64,000 nt of DNA from Patagioenas fasciata. Lineage: Eukaryota; Chordata; Aves; Columbiformes; Columbidae. The DNA lies in assembly GCF_037038585.1 (NCBI RefSeq), contig NC_092522.1, positions 51,180,161-51,244,160 on the forward strand. Reading direction: 5' to 3'. This document shows, in pieces, positions 48,575 through 61,900 of this stretch. The translations under genes and the position numbers were made by a program. The notes under the pieces are model-generated. The model ran no database searches. It saw only the letters and a program-made list of their open reading frames with translations, and was not told the origin of the DNA. How positions within the stretch are numbered: position 1 is the stretch's first letter; every line of letters begins with the position of its first letter.

Positions 48575-51381
48575 GGGTTCTGCATTTTAATACTTGGTAT
48601 TCAATGACCCATGCAAAATTTGTATAAAATTATTCATAGTTTCCAAAGCATTTGTATATGCAAGGCAAGTTTGTAGACACAAACTAAATTGTGTTTATTC
48701 GCACAAGTTTGTTCTCCCTGTGTAGTGGACACAGGGGAGGAAGTGTTTGATGTAATTATGAAGAAAAAATAGAATGTTTAGATCACTTAACCCATGTATT
48801 TCATACCAAAATCTTTGTCTCAGTAAAGTTTCATATGATTTTGCCTTAATTTATTCTATTTTGCCTCTATTTGAACAAATAAATCAAATAAATAAGATTT
48901 TTCCTACATAATCTACAGTAACTGGATTTTCAGTGTTGCACAGTATATGGTTTTAATACCAGGCTTCAAAGACATCTTTTGCAATTACGTTTCAGTAAAA
49001 CTTACCCAAGTCAATAATTCTATCACTAAATGAAATTTTAGCTTGAAAATAAAATGTTTGGTCTGCCTCAGGAAAAGACATGCAAATAAACAATTAAATC
49101 AGTATCAGCATGCCAATTTCAGGGAGTGGAGGACTTGGCCTTCAGAGGAATTAATACTTAAATGGCAATGGCAAATCCTCAGCCCTTATATGAAAATAGG
49201 CTAAACATCTCCTTACCTACTCCTTCACTCATTCCCTAACCAGTCTGGACCTATCCTTACCTATTTCTTGACAGCTGTCCTACAGATTCCTTCAGAAAGG
49301 TGTGTTCATGTTCCCCCCCCTTTGGCTCATCACGTGAGGTCAATTTTGTGGATTCCCAGTGGGATTTAAGCACCTTGGACTACAACAGCGCTGCCAGGTA
49401 AGTGCAGCTGGAAACCTGCTCTCCAAATTGGCCTCTTTTACTCCTTGTGCTGAAGACCCTCCAACACATCACTGTGCAGGATGTGCTGGGCTTCAGCCCT
49501 CCCTCTTCTTGGGTATGTGATACAAGGGTACCTCTCCTCCACATGGCCTGGCAAGGGCACACCCATGTATATTCCCAGGTGCTTCGGTGGTGATTACACC
49601 CAGATCTGCTTTTCCTACAGATGGTGTGGATTCTCTGAGCAGGAGCTACAAAAACAGAGAGGCTCTGAGCCATTTTAGACCTGCTCTCCATGTTTTGGTG
49701 CAAAAATAGCAGGAATATTTCAGGCCCTTTAGGATTCCTCAGAATAGAGGTGGATATTTTAATAATAAATCATACAGAGTGCTGATGAAGCAGGGATGCA
49801 GCAGCCAGGCTCTATACCTTGTGCTGAACAGCTACAAAGTAATTTAATGATGATGTGTAGGTATAATAATGCCAGGGCTGACTTTGCAGCTGGGATTGTC
49901 CATGCATTTTTTACAAAGGAGAACTACCTGAGGTCCCTAGTAAATTATTAACTAATAAACAAAAAGCAGTTTTGAAGCAGGAAGGGAAGATGTTGTCACA
50001 CCTTTCAAGAGGAAGCCATTAAGCACTTGAAAGGAAATAGTTTAAGACCAGAAAGATAGAATATGGGTTTTGACCAAACCTATTAAGAGGTCATTATGAT
50101 TTTTATGCTAGATAGGGCTCCTGCATTTAGAATAAACAATTTTAGGTGATTAGTATAATATTGACTTCCCACTCCTCTCTCTCTTTTTTTTTTTTTAAAC
50201 CTGGTATAGCAAGAGGTCTGTACTAGGCTGTCCTGAGGGTCATAAGAAACTTTTGGTTAACTCTCCTTTTTTATGAAGTTCCTGCCCCAGATCAATTAGA
50301 TGCTTTTCTTCTATAGACAAATAACTTCACTTGTTTTGCATCTTCTGAGTGCAGTCCTCTTCTTGAAACTCAACTGTCTAAGGTTACACCTTGAGCTGAA
50401 TGTTTAAGAGAAGCCCACACAAGGCTGCTCTCATTTACTAGTGAGATAGTGACTGTGAAGAAGTGGTATCTGAGAAAGCCGTAAACCAGACACACTACTA
50501 ATGGGTCTGTGCTCTTCTCTGCAACTTGGAACCTACCCGTGGCACGGACTCTCCTTTTTCAATTTATTTTGTCTTTGTCCTTCTTGAAATAAATGAAAGG
50601 TTGAGGTTCACTTGATCCAACCTGTAAACATGCACTCTAATTCAGTGCCATCTCAGGATAGGTTAAACATTTTATTTTTAAACAGTATTTTTTTCCTTCT
50701 GTAGCCTAATTATATTTGCTCTTTTGTTGTGACTGAATTTCACAGCTTTTTCAGAAGACAAGAAGGGAGGGTGGAGAATGGCTGATGAACTGGCACCAAG
50801 GGCACTCCCATGCAGTAGTAGGGACTCAAATTCAGGATGCAGCTCTGAAACAGGCAGGTCAGGAGCCTGAGTCTGGCCCTTTGAGGTCTGTGTGTTGCCT
50901 CTTCTCCTGGCTCTTTCCTGCTTCAGGGGCTACTCAAGCCCAGGGCAAAGACCAATAATTGTTGGTTTTGGTTAAGCTGATCCACTGAACTGCTCTTCTC
51001 TCAGCCAAGGTGAGCAATTGGCTTTTCTGGATTGTTTCTCCTCCTTTCTCCATTTGAGCTGGAAATGCTTTTCTGTAACTTTGTCCTGAAGAAATTTAGC
51101 TAAAATGGGTGTGTTACAACAGGAATTCTGTTTTGATAAAATGTTGTTTTCCACTGAAAAAAAGTTCTATTGTTGTTTATGATGAGTAGAGAACTTGTTA
51201 AATGCAGGTATGGGCCAGACAAAGTGCTGTTGTCATGCGCAAGGTAAGCTCACTTTTCTGCTCTTTCTTGGCATTTGTACTATCCCTTGATCCTGACTGA
51301 GGACCAGAGGCTTTGTTGGAATACATATAAACTCTCCTCTCTAGCCTGAACATAGTTTTCTTGCCTAAGGGCTCAGATTTT

Positions 51382-51399
51382 CTTTTTTTTTTTTTTTTT
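51382..51399. repeat. Poly(T) tract
   Basis: Seventeen consecutive T after TTC. No element body is recognisable on either side. Confidence 0.85.
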
Positions 51400-52072
51400 G
51401 ACTGTACTTAAAATGGAACTAGACTCAACTGCTTTTCAGCCAGGCTGCTCACTTAGAGGGAGTGTGTGGTACATTTTACAGCAGTACTGGGCTTCCTTTG
51501 CATCCTATCTTGTTAATGGAATTGTCTGTGGGTTTGAAAGCTTTTACCCTCAAGAACACCTACGATTAAAAAGCCAGATTTTATTCTTGTTTTTAACAAT
51601 GCTTCCCAAGCTGACCCACATAGATACAAATACTTTTACTCTCATTGACCATGGATGGCTGTCATCTTCCTCCTTTGGAGTACTTAGGTACTCAGAGCAC
51701 AAGAAAACCACCATGAAATTCCTGCAATTTGTAGCAGAAGTTAATGTCCCTGGCATACCCTATGAGAGTGTAACCTGTTATTAAGAGATTATAAAAATGA
51801 GAAATGTTCTTGATATATTCATGCTACCTTCAGTAATGGCCTCAGACCTTGAAAAGTCTGTGATACGCACCCAGAGAGCTTGCTGAGAGACACAGCACCT
51901 ATGTCCTATGGTGACACTTTCATTCTTCTTGGGAATTCATGTGTTTTATATTTACTTACCTTTTTTCTTTTTCTTTTGCTGTAAATGTTTAGTGAGAAGA
52001 AATTGCAGTCTCCTTCTTCTACCCTTCATTTAAACAACAGTAATATTAGTTCTCTATATCTCAAATCAACCT

Positions 52073-52110
52073 ACCAGACCAGTGGATAATTTACCAGACA
52101 CTGGATAATT
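52073..52110. repeat. Two-copy tandem duplication of about 19-20 bp
   Basis: ACCAGACCAGTGGATAATTT is followed by ACCAGACACTGGATAATTT: adjacent, nearly identical copies. Confidence 0.85.
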
Positions 52111-55100
52111 TATCTGTCCTGTAATAACACCAAAGTTTTTAAAGAAAGACTTCCTTCTCTTATTTCTTTCTCTGTATAGAGAAGATGCAGGGAAACAAAG
52201 ACTGGGCAGTCTAAGACCTCACACCAGAAAAATTTGTGTGTGGAAGTTACCTACAGAGCAATCTGAGAGTAGCACAAGAGTGGGGAAGTCTTCCCTGGAT
52301 TCAAAGTCCAGTCCCTGGCCATTGCAACCATCAACATCATACCATGCCCTACAAAAGCACCTGGTTCCCTATTTAGTGCAGTGCAGTGTTTCGCCCTGCT
52401 ACTTACACACAAAGCTGTTTCACAGCTTGGCAACCCAGGTTAGCCCCTTATCATTACTTACCTGGTTTATACATATGTGTCCTTGTGTCAATATTGCCTT
52501 TTTGTTTAAAGGCTTAAGGGATTATTTCTGAGATTTGATCAGTCCCTTAGCTTTCTTTGAAAAAAACTGACTGTGGAAGTTCTATAAAAAGAGCCGGGAT
52601 CAATAGCATAATTATATTTTAAAATACACAAGGAAGGAGACTTTCCTACATCAATGATAAACTCTTACATAGCTGATAAAGTGTTTCTAAGATCGTATTT
52701 GAGGTCTAATCAGACTACACCCCACTATACTAAATTAAGATTGTGTGTAAACCTATGCAAGGTCAGTATTTCAGTTGTTATGATGCAGTGTCTTTTCTTC
52801 CTCTTCCTCCCTTGCAAAGCAAGTCAGCAGCAAGACAAGGAGGATATTTGCCTCATACACCCCATGCTGCTCTATAACAGTTTTATAGGACAGGCTCAGG
52901 TTTCCTCCACCACCACACTGACGCCCTGTGTTGCTGGAGCCATGTGATACAACCATGATTTGCTATTGCATCATCCCATGTCGACAGTGTCTGCATTTAC
53001 ACCAGCAAGCCCAGCAGGACCAGATCACTGGATCAGGCAGTGGCACATGTGCATGTCAGGCTTCCCAGTGAGGCCTGGCCTCATGATGATCTGACTCTCC
53101 CAGAAAAGGGATGGACATATTCTGGGGAGACAGCACAGGACAGGGCTGTTCCGGATAGGTCATTAGGACCTGGACAACCTGCTTAAGGATAGAAGAGTTT
53201 AACCATATGGCCCCATGCCATGTTCCCCTTTCCTGGTCTGTTTAATTCACCTTTGAACTATAGCTAATACGTTCAACTAAGTTAACAGTTGTTGCATCAG
53301 CTAAGAAAGCCATCCTTTTCTCATTTATGACCAAACTTTTGAGAACAGCTGCCTGACTCAACAGCTGCAACTGCCTGTGAATGCCAGAAACATGTTTATT
53401 GCTGGGAAACATCACTTCTGCAACCATCTGAGTTTTGTGAAGTATGAAACTGCCCTGAAGGGTTAATTTGTGGTTTAACAGTGTCTAAGTGCAGGCAGAG
53501 ATGTGGAACACAAGTTTGTGAAGCTTTTTGCAGAGGTCACTCTGCAATGTGCTGCCTTCTTGTGCTATGTTAACCTGCGAAAAAACAAAGCAGGCTATGT
53601 TACAACGCTGAGGTTGCAACGATGAACAGATAGGTCAGAGGCAAATTTAAAACAACAGTGAGTGGTTAACATCCTCAGCCAAAAATATTCTTCACTTTAC
53701 TGCAGACAGCATAAAATCACTCTCCATTTTTCTCTTTCTACGTAATGACATTCATGCTTTTTTGAAGTGTGTATATATTAAGAGAAACTCATCTGAAATA
53801 TGATTGCAAATTGTTGGCTCTGTTCTTCTATTCCACTTTATTCAGAACCACTCAAGGCTTATCAAATTATGACTGAAATTCTCAGTTGGCTGTTCAGTGC
53901 ATCACATATTTCGTGTGCATGAATTTGCAGTACACAACCGTAGTGGTCTAGATTTTATCTGCTTTATATTCACATCTTATCCTATTGATTCCTTCACATT
54001 GCTGAATTTTGCTGCCAGTTGCACACAGCAATAACTTGTGTTTGTCCTAGTGAAATCAATCATTCTACAGTTTTAACTGCTTTCCCTCAGTTATTAGAAG
54101 ATAGATCTTTCTTGGGAGACAAATGTTTATGCAAACTTTTAGCAGCAAAGCTCTTTAATTCTTCTCACTTAGAAAATAGTCAAAGTAAACTAGAATCTCA
54201 CAAAGTCAATCGTCACCTTGTAATCTTCCTGTCTACCTGAAATATAGCATTATTGCTGATCTCTACGTGGCCCCTAATCACAACTACATCTGAGAGCCTT
54301 GCAAATTTTGCTGTGCAACCTCCCAGTTTTTGGAGAGGTATTAGCCTTCCTGTTTTAGAAAGGACATGCCCCAAGGCTTGTTCACAGTGCTTGGCCAGCA
54401 GGAGAAGATTCATTGCGCACACACTACAAACCAGATTGATGCTGCATCGTTGCATTTATATAGCTCCAGGCCTAAGTTTAATAACCTGTCATTCAACAGG
54501 CATGCAAAAGATTTGAGGTGCCCTGAGCAGTATCCTGTCTGCATCTCTGCAGCTACAGGTTTAGGGAGGCTTTCACCTCCCAAAAAAGACACCTGTAAAT
54601 ATACCTTTTGTCTTCCTTTAAGCTCAGAGCTGTGGTTATGGATGAGAGCGTAGCACAGACAAGCATTGGGAAGCTAGGGTGAGCTCAGGCTGTGGCAGGA
54701 GGCAGCTATTCCATTTGTGCATAACTAGGGATAATGTTGGCTGGAGATGGCCAGAATATCAAAGCAGAGCTTAGTATATTCAGTCATCCAGAAACCAATG
54801 CTTCCTATATGTAAATGAAGTGGAAAGCATCTGAGTATAGTGGGAACAGACCTGTGAATTAAAATGACAACAGAGCTTGTTGGCTGGAAAAAGCACCCAG
54901 GAGCAAAGTTGTGCCATTGCTCATCCCAGGAACCCCTGGCAGCCCCTCTGTTTTCTGTGAGCAGAGCACAGCTGGGAGGCTGGGAAACACCTGGAGGTCC
55001 TGTTCCTCACTGTCCCTTCCCCTCAGCTCTGCATCCTTGCTGAGGCAAAGCCCACCCTGTCCTGGCCAAAGGCTCAAGCCAGTGTCCTGCAGAGCACAGA

Positions 55101-58100
55101 GCTAAGTACAGCTGCACACAGAGCTGGTGCAGAAAAGTCAAGCTCCCCGTGCTGCTTTCTTTGTCAGTAAGATGCTGAGGAGCCCAAGCACTTAATGATC
55201 ATCTAAAAGTCTATAAAATGATTATTGTTTATTTGAGTTTAATTTTCAGGTAGACATAGTTTAATATAGACTTTGTACCCAAGACTATTTACTGTTGAAC
55301 TTCCATACAGAGAACTTTTCACTGTGAATTGTCTGCTGCAGCAGCATTGCTTGCTTAATTCGGGCCAGCTCAGTGACACTGCACCCTTCAGAGCTGTCAG
55401 CTCAGCTACAGGAACAGCCACCACTGACTGCTGTGAAAGCTTCTGCAGGTGTGCTCCTTTCACAGGTGGCCAGTGAGAAAAACAGAGTAAAAGCTTGGGA
55501 TTTCTGGTGAGGTAGAATGTGCTTTACAGCAGTTTAAAAGAAGGAGAGCCCTAGTTAGTGCTGCTGCTGGAGAAGGCAACACGATCATCGGCTTTGCATC
55601 AGCTTAGCATGGCATGGGCTCAGCATCCTGTGCATGCTCTTCCCACCTTAATTAAAAAAAAAAAAAAAGTAAGAGGTGGTGGGTATTCCTGCTAATCCCA
55701 TCTATCCCATTCTTTGCAGAGGTTTATGGGCTGTAGACAGTGATGCAGATAACAGCAGGGGCTGGAATTTCAAAGGGCAATGAAAGATGAGATGGCAGCT
55801 CTTAGGCTTCTCTCCTTCAGCTCATGAATCAGCCCTTGAGCTATGGGTGATAGTGTTTTTGGAGAAGAAGTGCCAGTCTTCTTCATATGTTGATTTCCCG
55901 ATTAGCAGAATAGCCAAAATGGATTTCACTTTCCAGTTCTTTTAAGAGAGGTGAAAAAACTGAGACAAGGGGAGAACTATAAAAAGATCAGTTTTAAAAA
56001 GGAACTAAGATAAGGGTTTTTTACCACTAAAATAAAATAGTGTCAGGTTATAACATAACTTTGCTGTCTACTTCATGAGGTACATTCCCCCAGCAAGATA
56101 ATCTGAACCAATCCGTTCAAAATCTCATCTGTGAGAAAACAGAGGGGTGATGGGTGGCACTGCTACTGCACAGTACTAATACTAACTATAAACAGAGTCT
56201 TAGGTAAAAGGCAGTAAACATTTGAAAGGTCTCCATTTCAGAAAGGACTCAGATATTTCAATAGGAGGTATGTCTCCCTCCTACTTTCGCTGAAGTGGTG
56301 TTTACTTCAGCTAATGGCAATAGTCTGGCTATGCAGCCTTTTCTTATGCTGGGTGGCGAGTGTGCAGAGCAACTGGGTCAGGGTGTGCCTCATGCCTTTT
56401 CCATGAAATGTGTCTTTTGTTTATATTGTATTGCCAAATTATGTCAGGGAAGTTGTATGTGTCTGACATCAGTCGGGACAGCCCCCTCCCAGCAAGGCCC
56501 TCTGCAATTAAAAAGAATTCTCTTAAAGGTCAGGGGTATGACCACAGGGCAGCCTGGTGACACAAGGGACAGCCCCAGAGGAGGATGCTCTTGTCCTCAT
56601 TCAACATCACCTGAACCATATGATTTAAGAATACATGTATAAATATGTTAATATCACTACTAGCAAGTGTGGTGAGGCTGAGAGTTTCAAAGGTAGTTCA
56701 GGTGCTTCGTGGCCTTTTATACAGGCAGGATTTGTGTGACAGTGTTCCAGAGGGCTATAAAGTATCATCAGTTTGACTCCTGGTCAAACATCAAATGTCG
56801 TCCCATAGGTGTTAACGAGTGGATACTGATGCTTGTTGATATTCACTGTCTTGCACATAGAAGTGAAATGCCTGCAGAACTGTGCAATGAAAGGAACTGC
56901 TGTGAAAGCAATGTCAAACTTGCAATCAAATTAGCAGGTCTAGTCACTCTGCAAACAAGTGAACATCTGTGTGCTGTTTCCCAAGGGTACTTGCACTCAT
57001 TACATCTGCAGACCCTGTGTGATTGTTGAAATGACAGTATAAGGAGCAGCCCTTCCTCTGGTATTTCAATCCTCAGATTTTAGTCTGTGCTGGAGGAGAA
57101 AGGAGGGTGGAGTGTGAGGAGTTGCCTCACCTCTTGGGAGACTGGGAGAGTTGTTTTCACAGAGGGTTCATGCTGAGGTTTGGGGTGGGAGTGGAGAAGG
57201 AGGAATTTCTTATCTGCACATATAGAGATAACTTAGATGAAGACACATCTTTGCACATCTCTAGTGTGTAACTTTCAAGGTAGTTTGTAATTTGCTTTTA
57301 CAACTTCTTCACCCAACAGACACAGTGGCAGCCTCAATATCTGAATGAGTAATGCAACCTCCATTCAGATTGAAACTGTAGTCTTTTCTATAAAAACCTT
57401 CAAAATAATAACTCTCTCTTCTATTGCCCTGTAGAGGTTCAGGATGCTCTTCCTGCTGTGTAGCTCTTCAGCAGTTTCCCCCCTGAAATCCCTGCAAGGC
57501 CATGGGAGGATGCCCCAGCCTCACCTGAGCTCCTTGCTGAAAAGGGCTTGGGCATTGCACAATTTTCCCAAATTTCTCAGCAGGAAACCCAGGCATGCAG
57601 ACTGCAAGGATTAACAGCACACTCCAGCCAGAGCAAGATATAGATAAGGGACTAGGACAGACCCACAGTCCAGATACAGTCAGAGACAAGTTTATGCATA
57701 TCTCCGTCTCGCACTGAAAATGAGAACCAGAGGGGCTCATTATCAGCAAGCAGGAGAGAAATTTCTCCATCTAGTTTCAGGAGCTGTGTTAATGGAGACA
57801 AAATTCATAGATGAACATTTTTTCCTTGTTCAATACACAGCTTGTTTAATATTAATACCCTGGTTCTTCCTCTTGGGACTTGCATTTCTCCGCTTGTATC
57901 TCATTTCATCACTTAGAGATTTATCTTCTCCTTTCCAGTGATTACTTTTAGCACTACAGTATGCCAGCTGTAAACTTTTTCATGCTATATAAAGTTTAAA
58001 ATGCTAACCTTTTTCTTTTCAGGATTATAGCAACAGGTCTAAACTCCAAAACACAATGTTCTAAATGTACTTGTTGAGTTTCAGCTAATGTAAGATGCCT

Positions 58101-58841
58101 GGATCCTTTAAGGAAGAAAAGTATTTGAGGGGATAACTTCATCAGCAAAGAGAGCTGATAAGCATAGGCATGTGTAAGTTCAGCTCTGTGAGGAAATGTT
58201 CCCCATAAAATGGCTGTACATCCTGCCAGTACATGAAGTTCAACACATTTGACATACATTTATCAGATTTTATGGCCGTATGTCCCAAATTTGAAACCTT
58301 GCGTATTAAAGAAACTGACAAATATTCAGTTAAGCCACAGAAAGCATTCACATTTGGTCCTGCTCTTATTTCAAAGGTCTTGCTCAGTCTAGGTTCACTG
58401 ATTCATGCCTTTAAGATCAGCTAAAATCCTGTCTGATATCAAGTTGATTATATCACATCTAGGCCCTGATACAGTTGTTACCTTGAGCACAGCTGAGAAA
58501 GGATTCCTGATTTTACAAACAGAGAAGAAACAAGGCATTGAAGCACATTCTGAAGGAATCTGACAAGATGAGCTCAATCTCTAGCTCTAAGTCCTATGAT
58601 AAGACAGTACACACTGAATTATCTACTAATTATTTCTTGATTAAACAAATGAGCATCTAAATAGTATTTTTCTGAAGACCAAATCCATATAAAGTAACAC
58701 ATATTTAACTTTCCTAGTGTTAAGTTTATCCTCTCATCTACAAATATGATTTTTAATGCAAACTTCTTACTAAACCAGAACTCACAAAAAATTACTTACT
58801 TCAGAGCAAAAGAGAACAGAAATAAGCATATGCTTCTATCA

Positions 58842-58900
58842 GAAACAAACAAACAACACCACACAAACAAACAATAACAACAATAACAAAACCACCACCT
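58842..58900. repeat. CAAA/CAA low-complexity repeat
   Basis: Clusters of CAAA and CAA units with ACC interruptions, similar in type to 3611-3657. Confidence 0.85.
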
Positions 58901-61900
58901 GCTCACTATTATGAAAGAGCAGGTCCACAAAAAAGCCACTTTGATGCCTTACATCAGCATCTCTGTTGGATCGAACTTTAAACATCTGCTCCATCACTAT
59001 ATGACTAGTTGAGACATGAATGCCCCGAAACAACCACGATTTTGTCCATGGACATGAGCAAGCTATGTTCTGACACCACAAGGCTATGCAGAGACTTGGT
59101 GAATGCTTAGGGCCTGAAGAGTTGCTTAGATTCCACTTGTCTCTTCTGTTGGTTGGAGGACAAGCTCTACTCCATCTTATTGGAGGCCTCCTAATAACAA
59201 AGCCGCTGGGGAGGAGTTCACTGATTCCCCTCCCTAGCTTAGGGCACTCTCCTGCAACCTAGGAGACCTAGCATTAGAGTCCTATTTTACCTTGCTCAGA
59301 AGCGGGGCAGCAGCCAGGTCTGGTGGGAGACATAACACATAGGCTGTGGAAATTTAGAGGTGAGCTTTTCCTTTGAAGTAAGTCCAGTCTTCAAGAATAA
59401 ATGGACATTAATGAAATCAGAAAACTGGGACTTCATAGCACGGTGGTTAAAGCACTTAGCAGAGTAGCAACAGGAGAAGCCAAGTACCTTTCCTGAATCT
59501 TGGGTTACACAAACTGGAAATGAATTCAATGAGGAGGAAAGGGTATCCAGCAATGCAGAAATGAGGGTACTCCCTGTGGACATGCAAAATGTGGACTCAA
59601 GGTCCTAATGGAAAGTGGGTGGAATGAGGAGTTCCTGCACAGCTCAGGTCCTTGTGAAGGAGATTCCTCACCCTATAACAGGGATATCTCTTTTTCTTTT
59701 GAATCCTTTACTGGAGCTGTGGGTTGGGGCATTGCTGGTAGAAGCAGGTGCCTCCCCCATATAGTCTGTGCCCATACCTAGGCACAGACTACCTTCTTGA
59801 CCAATCTTCCTGCCTACCTTTGCAGGTCCTTGTCAGCTTGCTGACATCACAGGGTAGGATTTCCTGCTCCTGTACAGAGATCTCTGGAAGACTGTGGGGA
59901 GCAATAGCAGTCAAGGTACAGGGAAGTGGGGATACTCCTGCTGCCTCTGCACTGCTCCAGACAGTGGATGCTGCCTGCCACATGCCACAGCCCTGCAGGC
60001 ACATTTCTGTTTGTGCATTGAGGATGGGAGGAACAGGCTGACATCTAACAGACAGAGGCATTAAGCAGCAGAGCTTTTGAAAACGAAGTGCTTTACAAGA
60101 ACTAATCATCTTCTTATCTTCTTGGCAAACAGGAATGAAAAGAAAGGCTGGAACAATTGTTGCCTAGACTCAGACAACAAGTCTGCTCGGTCCTGGGAGG
60201 AAGCATGGGGCTCTCTGTGCTGGGGCACAGGTGGCTGTGCAATGCTCAGCCCTTGCACAGGTTGTTACTCTGATATTACCTAACAATTACACGAGGGCTT
60301 GGGCGTACCTTCAATCCCAGAACAAAAAATTATGAATAAAGTGACTTCAGAGACACTTCAGTCACCTTTCCTGTACTGACACCCTGGAGACAAACTGGGA
60401 AGGTTTGCTGCGTTTGCCAGCGATTACAGCCTAGAGTCAACCACTTTTGTCAGCCTTTTTCTGACAGAGGAGACAACAGCTACAGGCCAATTTTAAAATG
60501 CCTTATTTCAGTGAGGATTTTGCCCAAGGCCACCTTTCCCTTTTGTGCTCCCCCTCCACCAGGGGCACACAAGGCATTCCAGCTGCCTTTCTGTTCACAG
60601 GTTAGCTTGAAAACTTAGCTTTGGTGAGTCAGTGTTTGGTGATTATTTCTTAGGGTCCATTTTTTTTTTCGAAAACAGTGCTGTGATGATGTGGATGGCA
60701 ACTTCCTTCCCCACCAGCCCCAGCCTAAGACATTGATGTGAGATGCACAGGTGGGCATCTGGTATGTTTCTGTCCTTCTGACCGAGGTTAACTTTCTTAG
60801 AGCCAGTTCTTCAGTTAGTCCTCAGAGACAAATGTGGGGGATAAAAGAAGAAAAGAAGAAAAAGCCTCTCAAGATTTAATCATCCCCAAGGGTACAGTGA
60901 TGTGCAATTGGTAAGAAAGGTCACTGAGGGTCAAGAGGATTCAGGGAGGAAAGTGCCTTTCATGAGGAATTGCAAATGTTTACTTTAAACAAGTATTTAA
61001 AAAGTCAAGATCCTGAAAAAAGCCATATGTTTCGATTTTGAGACCAATTAGTCTGCCTCATCTGCAGTTTATTCTGTGGACTTTTGGCCTTTCACTTCTT
61101 CTGAAGGCAAGGAGGCTATCATAACAGCACAGTCCCTGATAGGCAAGAAAAAACTGGGGCAGCTGTCTAAAATGATTTTCAGAGATGCACTTGAGAATGC
61201 TTTTCAGAAATGATACAAATATTGACTGCACAGAGAAAAGAGGAATTTGACTATGCCTCTTTGCTGGAGGAAAGCTCTAGCAGATGGCACACCATGGCAC
61301 TGATCTCTTCGTGTCTCGTAATATTCTTTGATAACAAGAGTCCTTAAGAATTCATTAGGGTTTTGTTTGCATATCTAATTGTTCTGCTTTCCCTCATACC
61401 TTTCCACAAGGATTATTTGATTTTTTTTTAACTTCAGGAAGGTGTTCTTCACACACAGAATGTCACAAGAAAATGAAAACATCATGAATAACTGATGTCA
61501 CTCCATGAATCCCACTAGAAGCATTTTATTTTGTATTTGTCCCTTATAAGAGGACATAGCCTCTAAAAACAACTGAACATAAGACCAAACCAATATGAAA
61601 CAGTCACTGTTTTCATGCATAGATGTTCCTATTGAATTTTTCACCTTGACCATAGTTTGTCTGTACCACGATCAATGGGAGGAAGGACCAGAGCCATAGT
61701 TTTCCTATAGCTGTTCACCAGTCCAACAATATAGATATGCCCTATAGATCAGATGATTTCCACAGTGGGAGTGGAAAACACCACAGAACCAGGCACTTGA
61801 GCACACAGCACCATCTCCATTTCTGCAGTCAAAGGATTCTAGGACTGAGTAGCAGTTTTGGCTACAAGTCTCTTGATTCCAGGTGCCTGAACTCAACCTC

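Larger units (their letters stand above)
41334..52000. other. Intergenic DNA, no supported gene
   Basis: No recognisable gene. Open frames of 140-166 codons occur at 41726-42148 (plus), 45082-45549 (plus), 45754-46254 (minus) and 51398-51784 (plus). None has splice context, known motifs or a plausible promoter, and such lengths are expected by chance in this much sequence. Low-complexity sequence is at 41882-41925 (TATA-type), 43171-43233, 47951-47975, 48543-48574 and 51382-51399. A tandem duplication of a TACTGTTCTGTT-type unit is at 43654-43710. Confidence 0.5.

Noticed and set aside
49371-49405. Perfect CAG|GTAAGT donor-like site at 49397
   Set aside because: No plausible upstream open exon or acceptor. 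Isolated consensus donors are common.
51398-51784. 128-codon open frame on the plus strand
   Set aside because: It starts at the end of a poly(T) tract, has no known motif and no splice or promoter context.
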